In this document: piece by piece, positions 1 through 7,378 of the stretch | Numbering within the stretch: position 1 is the first letter of the stretch | Layout: each line of letters opens with the position of its first letter | From: Sphingobium sp. | Lineage (GTDB): Bacteria; Pseudomonadota; Alphaproteobacteria; Sphingomonadales; Sphingomonadaceae | Assembly (NCBI GenBank): GCA_030148625.1 | Contig: JASBTC010000087.1 | Span: 1-13,603, forward strand | DNA: 13,603 nucleotides | Direction of reading: 5' to 3' | The notes under the pieces: generated by a model | What the model was told of the DNA's origin: nothing | The model's database searches: none | What the model saw: the letters and a program-made list of their open reading frames with translations, nothing else | Translations under genes and position numbers: made by a program

Positions 1-95
1 CGGGCGGATCGATCCGCGACGACGAAGTCATCGCGACCGCCGACGAAGCGGGCCTGGCGATGGTGTTCACGGGCATGCGCCACTTCCGGCACTGA
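1..95 (+). CDS. purH: PurH C-terminus (partial), bifunctional AICAR transformylase/IMP cyclohydrolase
   Basis: Only the last 30 codons and the TGA stop (93-95) are in the window; the 5' part lies upstream. The frame beginning at base 3 reads [20 protein letters not shown] and ends in [11 protein letters not shown]. The terminal RHFRH and the GGSIRD...VI..AD motif are hallmarks of the transformylase domain of PurH. The family carries out the last two steps of de novo IMP synthesis in the cytoplasm (formylation of AICAR, then ring closure). The gene is convergent with the flippase gene ending at 384, and a large inverted repeat lies between them. Identification is by recognition of a very conserved C-terminus; nothing can be said about the rest of the protein. 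Confidence 0.93.
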   Translation, partial: GGSIRDDEVIATADEAGLAMVFTGMRHFRH

Positions 96-129
96 GGGGC
101 CTGTCGGGCTGAATTTCACCGCTTGTCCC

Positions 130-288
130 GAGCCCTTCGACTGCCTGCCAAGGCAGGCGCTCAGGATGAACTTCTCCGCTTCGCGGAGAAGTCGAGGGAC
201 GTTGGATTCCGCGCCGCGTGTCTCGACTTCGGCCCACGGGGCCGAAGTTCATCCTGAGCGCCCGCCCTGGCGGGCAGTCGAAGGGCTC
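130..288. repeat. Nested inverted-repeat element (REP/BIME-like) between convergent genes
   Basis: Two 45-nt arms, 130-174 and 244-288, are inverted copies with 42 of 45 positions matching. Each arm contains a 7-bp palindrome with a 2-nt loop (GCCTGCC-AA-GGCAGGC on the left, GCCCGCC-CT-GGCGGGC on the right). Between the arms are two further perfect 9-bp hairpins with 3-nt loops, 171-191 and 227-247, and a GTCGAG/CTCGAC pair at 191-196 and 222-227. The whole can fold as a cruciform with sub-hairpins. It lies downstream of both purH and the flippase gene, so it could end transcription from either side, though no U-tract is visible. Intergenic repeats containing CCCTTCGAC and CTCAGGATGAAC are familiar from sphingomonad genomes. 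Confidence 0.85.
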
Positions 289-332
289 GACACGAACGGG
301 GGTGGGGCGTTGTTCCAGAACACTAAACCGTC

Positions 333-352
333 ATGCCAGCGAAGGCTGGCAT
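333..352. terminator. Short perfect hairpin, REP-like, possible terminator
   Basis: ATGCCAGC at 333-340 and GCTGGCAT at 345-352 form a perfect 8-bp stem around GAAG. The architecture (TCAT, GC-rich arm, GAAA/GAAG loop, arm, ATC) matches the longer repeats at 1874-1971. It starts 31 nt past the flippase stop codon, where a terminator would sit. There is no T-run, so termination is inferred from position only. Confidence 0.5.
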
Positions 353-383
353 CTTGCGGGCAACGCACATCAGGGGCTCGCGG

Positions 384-1865
384 CTAAACCGCCTTTTCCT
401 TCATCCGGAACAGTGCCCGGTCATCAGGGCCGAAGCCGCGCGTCCAGATGATATAGCCATAGACACCCAGGATCACCGGAATGCCGACCCCGAGCTCCAG
501 CCATTCGGGAAGCTGCGTCGCGAGATAGCCGACCATTCCCGCTGCCACAGCAGCCCAGACCAGCGCCCAGCGCCAGCCATTGACCGGCGCCTCGAGCAGC
601 CGCGACAGCAGCCGCGCCTTCACGATCGAGGCGAGACCGAGCGCGCAGCACAAGGCGAGCGGCGGGCCGGCCGCGACCCAGAGCGCCGGCCAACCCATTT
701 CCTGCATCGCCACGATGAAGACGACGCTCAACACCGCCTGGATCAGGATCATCACCAGCGAGATGATCATGTTGCGATGACGCGCGACATAGATCAGCGC
801 CGATTCGCTGACGACCGCGGTTGCCGCCACGACTTCCGCGCCGAGCAGGAAAGCGAGTGCGCCGACGCCACCGACGAAGCCGGGGCCGACCAGTCCCATC
901 ACGCCTTCTCCGGGAATACCCAGCGCCAGCGCGATTCCCGCCTGCGCGGCGATGATCCAGAAGCCGACCTGGCTCACCTGGCGGGCGACCGCCGCGCGGT
1001 CCCCCGCCTCCAGATTGCGGGTGATGACCGGGCCCAGGATCGGATCGAAGCTGGTCTTGAGCTTTTGCGGCAGCGACGCGACCTGCTGCGCGACATAATA
1101 GATACCGACGATCGCGGGCGAAACGAACAGGCCGAGAATGGCGAGGTCGAGCCGGCGCGATCCCCATTCGACCGCATCGGCGGCTGCGAGCGGCATATTC
1201 TGCCGCATCAGCCGGAAGATCGGCGCCGGTCGCGGCCGCCAGCCATGCGGCACGCCATAGCTGCGGAAGAACGGCCAGAGCGACGCGGCCAGCGCCGCCG
1301 CCATCGACACGGCATAGGCGATGATCAGACCGTCGCGCGTGGAATAGAAAGCGAAGCCGAATGCGGCGATGCTGATCGTCCAGGGCTCGATCACCGAGCG
1401 CGCCCGCACCGTCGCCCCGATATCGAAACGATAGGCCAGCGCCGCCAGCGTCAGATCCGAACCGACCAGCGCGAAGATGGTCAGCGGCAGCAACAGTTCC
1501 AGCCCGTTGATCTGGCTGTTCGGGAACATCGCCTGGGGAAAGACCATCAGGATGCCGGCGACAACCGCCGAGGCGAGTCCGCCCACCAGCAACGCATCCC
1601 ACACGACATGGACATGCGGCCGGTCGGTCTTGGAAAGCTGTTCGGCCAGCCCGCGCTTCAGCCCGAAAGTCGCGATCTGCGCGGCGAACTCGATGACGAG
1701 CACGGCATAGGCGAAACGGCCCAGCGCATCCGCCCCATACCAGCGCCCCGCGATGAACAGGAAAGGCAGCCGCGCGGCAAGGCGCAGCAGGAAGCCGAAG
1801 AAATTCGTCCGTCCGCCCTTGGCGAGCGCCTGGATATCCTCGGTGCTTTCGGTGGGCGCGGTCAA
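384..1865 (-). CDS. Oligosaccharide flippase-like membrane protein (Wzx/MATE-type)
   Basis: A 493-residue, very hydrophobic protein with roughly 12-14 predicted membrane segments spread over its whole length, short polar loops and a charged C-terminus (DDRALFRMKEKAV). The start of the fold, GGRTNFFGFLLRLAARLPFLFIAGR followed by a second hydrophobic helix, resembles polysaccharide/lipopolysaccharide flippases of the MOP superfamily, which move lipid-linked sugar repeat units across the inner membrane. The open frame begins with TTG at 1865-1863; no in-frame ATG exists near the N-terminus, and upstream a weak AGGG overlaps the REP-like repeat, so the start is less certain than the rest. It follows polA on the same strand after 127 bp containing the repeat pair. 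No glycosyltransferase genes accompany it, so the substrate is unknown. Family assignment is by overall pattern, not by a catalytic motif. Confidence 0.72.
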   Translation of the reverse strand: MTAPTESTEDIQALAKGGRTNFFGFLLRLAARLPFLFIAGRWYGADALGRFAYAVLVIEFAAQIATFGLKRGLAEQLSKTDRPHVHVVWDALLVGGLASAVVAGILMVFPQAMFPNSQINGLELLLPLTIFALVGSDLTLAALAYRFDIGATVRARSVIEPWTISIAAFGFAFYSTRDGLIIAYAVSMAAALAASLWPFFRSYGVPHGWRPRPAPIFRLMRQNMPLAAADAVEWGSRRLDLAILGLFVSPAIVGIYYVAQQVASLPQKLKTSFDPILGPVITRNLEAGDRAAVARQVSQVGFWIIAAQAGIALALGIPGEGVMGLVGPGFVGGVGALAFLLGAEVVAATAVVSESALIYVARHRNMIISLVMILIQAVLSVVFIVAMQEMGWPALWVAAGPPLALCCALGLASIVKARLLSRLLEAPVNGWRWALVWAAVAAGMVGYLATQLPEWLELGVGIPVILGVYGYIIWTRGFGPDDRALFRMKEKAV

Positions 1866-1873
1866 CGCCGAAC

Positions 1874-1971
1874 CCTGTCATTCCCGCGAAAGCGGGAATC
1901 CAGATCGGCATGTCCGCCACTTTGCCGTATCAAGTACCGCACTGGATTCCCGCTTTCGCGGGAACGACAGG
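1874..1971. repeat. Inverted pair of REP-like hairpins
   Basis: Two 30-nt units, 1874-1903 and 1942-1971, are inverted copies differing at one base, separated by 38 nt. Each contains a hairpin TTCCCGC-GAAA-GCGGGAA. The ATTCCCGCGAAAGCGGGAAT core is a widespread REP-type sequence in proteobacteria. The pair fills the gap between polA (ends 1993) and the flippase start (1865), so it may act as an intercistronic terminator or mRNA-stabilising structure. The flippase start codon lies 9-11 nt from the left unit. Confidence 0.85.
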
Positions 1972-1992
1972 AAAAGGGCGTCGAACCCCGTA

Positions 1993-4755
1993 TCAATGCG
2001 CGGCGCCCCAGCTGTGACCGGTGCCGATCTCCACGCCCAGCGGCACCGACAGCGTCACCAGGGGCGCGGCGGCAGTCGCCATGACATGCTCGATCACCGG
2101 CTTTGCCTTGTCGACGTCGCCCTCGGGCAGCTCGAATACGAGTTCGTCATGCACCTGGAGCAGCATCTTCACATCGGGCAGCCCGGCGTCGAGCAATGCG
2201 GGGCTCATACGGACCATCGCCCGCTTGATGATGTCCGCGCAGGTGCCCTGGATCGGGGCGTTGATCGCGGCACGCTCGGCCCCTTGCCGCTCATGCTGGA
2301 CGCTCGACTTGATCCGCGTGAAATGCGTCTTGCGACCGAACAATGTGGTGGTGAAACCGCATTCGCGCACGCTCGAAAGCGTCTCGGCGATATAGTTGCG
2401 GATGCCGGGGAAACGCTCGAAATAACGATCGATCATCGCCTGCGCTTCGTCCGGCGCGATCTCGAGCCGGCCGGCCAGGCCCCATCTTGAGATGCCGTAG
2501 AGAATGGCGAAGTTGATCGTCTTGGCGCGCGCGCGCGTGTCGCGATTGACCTCTCCGAACAATTCCTGCGCGGTCATGTTGTGGATGTCGTCGCCGCGCT
2601 GGAACGCCTCCCGAAGCTGCGGGACGTCCGCCATATGCGCGGCGAGCCGCAGCTCGATCTGGCTGTAGTCGGCGGAGAGCAGGACATTGCCCGGCTCGGC
2701 GACGAACGCCTCGCGGATGCGCCGCCCCGCCTCGCTACGGATCGGGATGTTCTGGAGATTGGGGTCGTTGGAGGACAGTCGGCCGGTCTGTGCCCCGGTC
2801 AGCGAATAGCTGGTATGGACGCGTCCGGTCTCTTGCTTGATCTCCGCCTGAAGCGAATCGGTATAGGTCGATTTGAGCTTGGAGAGCTGGCGCCAGTCGA
2901 GCACCTTGCGCACCATCTCGACGCCCGGGCCGCCATCCTTGTCGCCGGCGATGCGCTCGAGCTCGTTGACATCGGTCGAATAGACGCCGGACTTGCCCTT
3001 GCGGCCGCCCTTCAGCCCCATACGGTCGAACAATATGTCGCCGAGCTGCTTGGGACTGCCGATGGTGAAGGGCACGCCGGCAATCGCGTGGATCTCCTTC
3101 TCCAGCTCGGCGATCTGTCCCGAGAATTCGGCCGACAGCCGTGCGAGTTCCTCGCGATCGACCTTGATGCCCGCGCGCTCCATGCCCGAGATCACCGGCA
3201 CCAGCGGCCGATCGACCATCTCGTAGACGCGGGTGACATGCTCGGGCGAGAGTCGCGGCTTCAACCGCCGCCACAGCCGCAGCGTGACGTCGGCGTCCTC
3301 GGCGGCATAGCGCGTCGCTTCGCGCAACGGCACTTCGTGGAAGCCCTTTTGCGACTTGCCGGTGCCGACCACATCCTTGAACGCGATGCAGCTATGGTCG
3401 AGATGCGTCGCCGCCAGCTCGTCCATGCCGTGGCCGTGCAGGCCGGCATCGAGATTGAAGCTCATCACGATCGTGTCGTCGATCGGCGCCACGGCAATGC
3501 CCTGACGCCCCAGGATGCTGATGTCGTATTTGGCGTTATGCCCGATCTTGAGCACCGCCGGATCCTCGAACAACGGCTTCAGCCGCGCGAGCACCTGATC
3601 GGTCGGGATCTGCACCGGCGTTTCGGACAGCAGGTCGTTACCGCCATGGCCGAGTGGAATATAGCAGGCCTTGTTGGGCGCGGTCGCCAGGCTGATCCCC
3701 ACCAGCCGCGCCATCGGACCAAGCCCGTCGGTCTCGGTGTCGAAAGCGACGAAGCCCTGCGCCGTCGCCGTGGCGATCCAGCGATCGAGCGCGTCGAGAT
3801 CGATGACACTTTCATAAGCATCATGGTCACAGGGCGGATCGGCGGGCAGTTCGATCGTCGATGCGGGCGCGGGCTGCGGCGCATCGGCGACGGTGCCCAG
3901 GCGCATCAGCAGCGACTTGAAGCCGTGATGATCGAGGAACGCGCGCAGCGGCGCCTCCGGAATGCCCTTGAGCGCCAGATCCTCGAGCGGATCGGGCAAG
4001 GGCACCTCGCTGGCCAGTTCGACCAGTTTTCTCGAGAGCCGCGCCATATCGGCATGCTCGATCAGATTGTCGCGCAGCTTGCCCGGCTTCATCGTCGGCG
4101 CTGCGGCTAGCACCGCTTCGACATCGCCATGTTCGAGGATCAGCTTCGACGCGGTCTTGGGCCCGACCCCCGGCACGCCGGGGACATTGTCGACGCTGTC
4201 GCCCATCAGCGCCAGCACGTCGCCGAGCTGCTTGGGCATGACTCCAAATTTCTCGACGACCGCCTCGGCACCCAGCCGCCGGTTGTTCATCGTGTCGTAC
4301 ATGTCGAGGCCGGGCTCGATCAGCTGCATCAGATCCTTGTCGGAACTGACGATCGTCACTTGCCAGCCCTGTGCCAGTGCCGCCTTGGCATAGCTCGCGA
4401 TCAGATCGTCGGCTTCCCAGCCCGCTTCCTCGATGCAAGGCAGCGAAAAGGCGCGCGTCGCATCGCGGATCATCGGGAATTGGGGAATCAGGTCCTCGGG
4501 CGGCGGCGGACGCTGCGCCTTGTACTTGTCGTAAAGCTCGTTGCGGAAGGTGTGCGACGATTTGTCGAGCACGACCGCCATATGCGTCGGCCCGTCCGCC
4601 TTGTGCACTTCATCGGCGAGCTTCCACAGCATCGCGGTATAGCCATAGACCGCGCCGACCGGCTCCCCATGCTTGTTGGTGAGCGGCGGAAGCCGGTGAT
4701 AGGCGCGGAAGATGTAGCCGGAGCCGTCGACGAGATAGAGATGGTTGCTGGCCAT
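1993..4755 (-). CDS. polA: DNA polymerase I
   Basis: A 920-residue, full-length family A polymerase that fills gaps and removes RNA primers during replication and repair. Residues about 1-290 are the 5'-3' nuclease (YLVDGSGYIFRAYH, GWEADDLIASY at 112-122, SSDKDL, and the helix-hairpin-helix VPGVPGVGPKTASKL). Residues about 310-500 are the proofreading domain, with all DEDDy residues visible: D339 and E341 in FDTETDG, D411 in HNAKYD, Y483 and D487 in YAAEDAD. The polymerase domain has motif A (ADYSQIELR, D696), the O-helix R741/K745/F749/Y753 in RARAKTINFAILYG, and motif C QVHDELVFELPE (D870). Start is the ATG at 4755-4753, giving MASNHLYLVDGSG, the normal family N-terminus; no strong Shine-Dalgarno is seen. 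It is divergent from the hydrolase gene at 4834, with 78 bp between. Confidence 0.98.
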   Translation of the reverse strand: MASNHLYLVDGSGYIFRAYHRLPPLTNKHGEPVGAVYGYTAMLWKLADEVHKADGPTHMAVVLDKSSHTFRNELYDKYKAQRPPPPEDLIPQFPMIRDATRAFSLPCIEEAGWEADDLIASYAKAALAQGWQVTIVSSDKDLMQLIEPGLDMYDTMNNRRLGAEAVVEKFGVMPKQLGDVLALMGDSVDNVPGVPGVGPKTASKLILEHGDVEAVLAAAPTMKPGKLRDNLIEHADMARLSRKLVELASEVPLPDPLEDLALKGIPEAPLRAFLDHHGFKSLLMRLGTVADAPQPAPASTIELPADPPCDHDAYESVIDLDALDRWIATATAQGFVAFDTETDGLGPMARLVGISLATAPNKACYIPLGHGGNDLLSETPVQIPTDQVLARLKPLFEDPAVLKIGHNAKYDISILGRQGIAVAPIDDTIVMSFNLDAGLHGHGMDELAATHLDHSCIAFKDVVGTGKSQKGFHEVPLREATRYAAEDADVTLRLWRRLKPRLSPEHVTRVYEMVDRPLVPVISGMERAGIKVDREELARLSAEFSGQIAELEKEIHAIAGVPFTIGSPKQLGDILFDRMGLKGGRKGKSGVYSTDVNELERIAGDKDGGPGVEMVRKVLDWRQLSKLKSTYTDSLQAEIKQETGRVHTSYSLTGAQTGRLSSNDPNLQNIPIRSEAGRRIREAFVAEPGNVLLSADYSQIELRLAAHMADVPQLREAFQRGDDIHNMTAQELFGEVNRDTRARAKTINFAILYGISRWGLAGRLEIAPDEAQAMIDRYFERFPGIRNYIAETLSSVRECGFTTTLFGRKTHFTRIKSSVQHERQGAERAAINAPIQGTCADIIKRAMVRMSPALLDAGLPDVKMLLQVHDELVFELPEGDVDKAKPVIEHVMATAAAPLVTLSVPLGVEIGTGHSWGAAH

Positions 4756-4833
4756 GCGCGCGGGGATAGCCGAAGCCGGCTGGCGCCGCCACTCCCCGCA
4801 GATTATTGTGGCATACGATCGAGGGGAAAAATC

Positions 4834-5715
4834 ATGACTCGCCGGATGCTGCTCGCGCTATTCGCGCTCCTAGGACTGTTCGGGCCGGTCGCGGCGCAGG
4901 CAAAGGGCTTCGCATCGGACCGAATCACGGTGACGGTGCAGGGCAAGGGCCCCGACGTGATTCTGATCCCCGGCCTCACCTCCAGCCCCGCCGCATGGAA
5001 ATATGCGGTCGAGGCGGTTCCGGGCTATCGCTATCATCTGGTGCAGGTGAAGGGTTTTGCCGGCACCGCGGCAGAGGGCAATGCCAGAGGCGATCTGCTC
5101 AATGGCGTGACGTCGGAAATCGCGCGCTACATCGCCGAATCGAAGCTCAAGCGGCCGGCGGTGATCGGCCATTCGATGGGCGGCACGATCGCGCTGATGA
5201 TCGGCGCGCGTCACCCCACCGCGATCTCGCGCCTGATGGTCGTCGATCAGGTGCCCTTCATGGGCATGATGTTCGGCCCGCCGGGCACCACCGCCGAAAC
5301 CGTCCGCCCCACCGCCGACGCGGTGCTGGCGCAGATGCGCGGCGCCACCGCCGAAGCGCGCGCCAAGTCGATCGGAGCGATGACGGGCGGCATGGTGAAG
5401 ACCGATGGCGAGCGACCCGCGGTGGTGCAAAGCGCGCTCGACAGCGACCGGGCGGTGACCGAAAACACCTTTCACGAACTGGTCGTGACCGACCTGCGCC
5501 CCGAATTGCCGCGCATCGCGGTGCCCGCCGAGATCCTCTACGTCACCCCCGCCGGCACCCCGTTCACCGACGCGCAGATCGATGCGACCTATCAGTCATC
5601 CTATGCCGGGTTGAAGGGCGCGAAGCTGGTCCGCGTGCCGGACAGCGCGCATTTCATCATGTACGACAATCGCGATGCCTTTCACGCCGCGATGAAGGCG
5701 TTTCTGGCTCAGTGA
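4834..5715 (+). CDS. Secreted alpha/beta hydrolase (paralog A)
   Basis: A 293-residue alpha/beta-hydrolase-fold protein. Residues 1-23 form a signal peptide (MTRR, a hydrophobic core, then AQA before K24), so it should be exported. The oxyanion region is LIPGLTSS (45-51), with PG replacing the usual HG. The nucleophile elbow is GHSMGG with Ser114, and the likely catalytic histidine is His273 in SAHFIMYD. No clear acidic residue follows strand 7; D138 in RLMVVD is a candidate. The start is the ATG at 4834 because GAGGGG (4821-4826) lies 7 nt upstream and a signal peptide begins there; the frame stays open far upstream but that part is antisense to polA. It converges on the MFS gene with only 7 bp between stops. 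Closely similar to the protein at 9184-10041. Substrate unknown. Confidence 0.9.
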   Translation: MTRRMLLALFALLGLFGPVAAQAKGFASDRITVTVQGKGPDVILIPGLTSSPAAWKYAVEAVPGYRYHLVQVKGFAGTAAEGNARGDLLNGVTSEIARYIAESKLKRPAVIGHSMGGTIALMIGARHPTAISRLMVVDQVPFMGMMFGPPGTTAETVRPTADAVLAQMRGATAEARAKSIGAMTGGMVKTDGERPAVVQSALDSDRAVTENTFHELVVTDLRPELPRIAVPAEILYVTPAGTPFTDAQIDATYQSSYAGLKGAKLVRVPDSAHFIMYDNRDAFHAAMKAFLAQ

Positions 5716-5722
5716 ATCCTGC

Positions 5723-6949
5723 CTAGGCTGCAACCGCGCGCCGCGTCACCACGCGACCGATCAACGCCCCGCCCAGCAGGATCAGCGCGGCGATGAAAAA
5801 GGGTGAGCCCGGGTGCGGCAGCACCGGATCGGCGCTTACCGACATCGAATAGACGATGCCGAAGAATAAGGGAGAGGCGACGCCAGCGACACTCGCCACG
5901 CTGTTGTTGGCGCCCTGAAGCTGGCCCTGCTCGCTTTCCGACACATGCCGGGTCATCAGCGACTGCAGCGTCGGCATCGCCAGCCCCCACAGCGCATTGG
6001 GCAGCATCGCGGCGACGAACAGCCAGCCGGTCGGCGCCAGCCCCATGCAGGTGATGCCGATCGATCCGGCGAACAGGCCGAACACCATCGTCCCGCGATC
6101 CCCGAGCCTTTTGGTGACCGGCCCGACCAGCAGCCCCTGCACGCACATGTCGAGCACGCCAACCATCGCGAGCAGCACGCCGACCTCGAGCGCGCTCCAG
6201 CCATAACGGAATTCGGCATAGAGCACGAACACCGCGGAAAAGACGTGATGGGCGAAATACAGCAGGAAATTGACGACCGCGAGCCCGGACAGTTCGGGAT
6301 GCGAGCGCAACAGCTGCAATGCACCGAACGGGTTGGCGCGCTTCCACGAGAACGCCATCCGGCTTTCGGGCTTCAGTGATTCGGGCAGGATGAACAGCCC
6401 GTAGAGAAAGGCGAGACCGGACAGCGCCGCCGCCGCCCAGAACGGCGCGCGCGGCGAGATTTCCCCCAGCACGCCACCGACGAGCGGCCCCAGCACGAAG
6501 CCGCCGCTGAACGCCGCCCCGATCAGGCCATAGGCCTTGGCGCGTTTTTCAGGCTCGGTGATGTCGGCCATATAGGCGAAGACGGTGGTGAAGCTGGACG
6601 AAGTGATGCCGCCGATGATCCGCCCCACCGCAAGCCACCAGAGATTGGGCGCAAGCGCCATCAGCATCCAGTCCGCCGCCAGCCCCGCGGTCGAGATCAG
6701 GATCACCGGGCGACGGCCGTAACGATCGGACAGGGATCCGATGATCGGCGAGCAGATGAACTGCATGCCCGCCCAGAGCGCGATGAACACGCCGTTCCAA
6801 ACGCCGGCGCTGGCGTTCGATCCCGCAAACTCCTCGATCAGCGAGGGCAGGACAGGGATGACGAGGCCCATCGACATCACGTCGAGCGCACCCGTCACCA
6901 GGATGAAGGCGATCGCGGCATTGCGTCGCCCGGGGGATGCGGCCGTCAT
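5723..6949 (-). CDS. TCR/Tet-family MFS efflux transporter
   Basis: A 408-residue membrane protein with the 12-helix major facilitator pattern. The loop-2 signature GSLSDRYGRRP (71-81) matches motif A, AYMADITEPEKRAKAYG and GGFVLGPLVGGVLG match motif C of drug:proton antiporters, and MPTLQSLMTRHVSESEQGQLQG closely resembles the same region of TetA. Proteins of this group expel drugs in exchange for protons at the inner membrane. Resemblance to TetA does not show that tetracycline is the substrate. ATG at 6949-6947 has GGAG 7 nt upstream. The coding start lies only 29 bp from the inverted-repeat element at 6979-7244, so its promoter is probably inside that element. No tetR-type gene lies immediately beside it; the nearest TetR (8481) is divergent to the esterase instead. 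Confidence 0.88.
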   Translation of the reverse strand: MTAASPGRRNAAIAFILVTGALDVMSMGLVIPVLPSLIEEFAGSNASAGVWNGVFIALWAGMQFICSPIIGSLSDRYGRRPVILISTAGLAADWMLMALAPNLWWLAVGRIIGGITSSSFTTVFAYMADITEPEKRAKAYGLIGAAFSGGFVLGPLVGGVLGEISPRAPFWAAAALSGLAFLYGLFILPESLKPESRMAFSWKRANPFGALQLLRSHPELSGLAVVNFLLYFAHHVFSAVFVLYAEFRYGWSALEVGVLLAMVGVLDMCVQGLLVGPVTKRLGDRGTMVFGLFAGSIGITCMGLAPTGWLFVAAMLPNALWGLAMPTLQSLMTRHVSESEQGQLQGANNSVASVAGVASPLFFGIVYSMSVSADPVLPHPGSPFFIAALILLGGALIGRVVTRRAVAA

Positions 6950-6978
6950 GTATGAACTCCGTCGGGGCGCGGCTTTTA

Positions 6979-7244
6979 GGGTCCAGACCCATTATTTATG
7001 AGGTCGTGATGGTATCAGATCGGGATGAGCCGCCAGGAGGAGCGCGTAGCGCGTGGCATTCGCCACGTGCAAGCGTTCCGACGCCGCGGATCGCCCGATA
7101 TGATGCCACCCTTCGGGCGAGGGGGAATTGGGTTCCTGACGTCGTTGCTCGATTGCCGGATAGCGATGCTATCCGGCGTACTCGCGCCTAGCCATCAACC
7201 CAATTCTTCCTCGTCACGGCCTCATAAATCATGGGTCTGGACCC
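6979..7244. mobile_element. MITE-like non-coding element with 33-bp TIRs and TTA target duplication
   Basis: Terminal inverted repeats at 6979-7011 and 7212-7244 match at 30 of 33 positions; both begin GGGTCCAGACCCAT and include ATTTATGAGG. TTA flanks the element directly on both sides (6976-6978 and 7245-7247), as expected for a 3-bp target duplication (the IS1031 group of IS5 is known for TNA sites, but family membership is not shown). The 266 bp have no convincing gene. The interior is rich in hairpins: 7091-7098 with 7113-7120 (8 bp), CGTGGC-ATTC-GCCACG near 7051-7066, GAATTGGGTT/AACCCAATTC (7125-7134 with 7197-7206), and a perfect 10-bp stem with GAT loop at 7155-7177. It fills most of the 429-bp gap between the MFS start and the esterase stop; in the rest (7246-7378) no clear gene or site is seen. 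Confidence 0.8.
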
Positions 7245-7378
7245 TTAACGTGCCCGGTCCAGTGTGGGAAGCGCGGTCCCTTCGGCCGGGCTTGAAGACG
7301 AATGGCGATTAGGCTTCAATATGAAGACGTCGCCGCCGATCCGTGCCCGCATCCTTCCGTCCGGCCCGGCACCGCCCT

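Noticed and set aside
130..352. CRISPR-like array
   Set aside because: Repeats are inverted, not regularly spaced direct repeats, and no unique spacers are present.
333..2084. Long plus-strand open frame opposite the flippase gene
   Set aside because: Composition is Arg/Asp/Gln-rich low-complexity typical of an antisense shadow in GC-rich DNA, and it runs through the REP repeats.
2581..4110. 509-codon plus-strand open frame opposite polA
   Set aside because: Shadow of the polA codon pattern; polA motifs on the minus strand are unmistakable.
4129..4833. Upstream extension of the hydrolase frame (open back to 4129)
   Set aside because: It is antisense to the conserved 5' part of polA, is not like any hydrolase N-terminus, and a ribosome site and signal peptide mark the ATG at 4834.
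7025..7312. 95-codon open frame inside and beyond the MITE-like element
   Set aside because: It crosses the right terminal repeat, has no recognisable domain, and the bases are explained by the hairpins.
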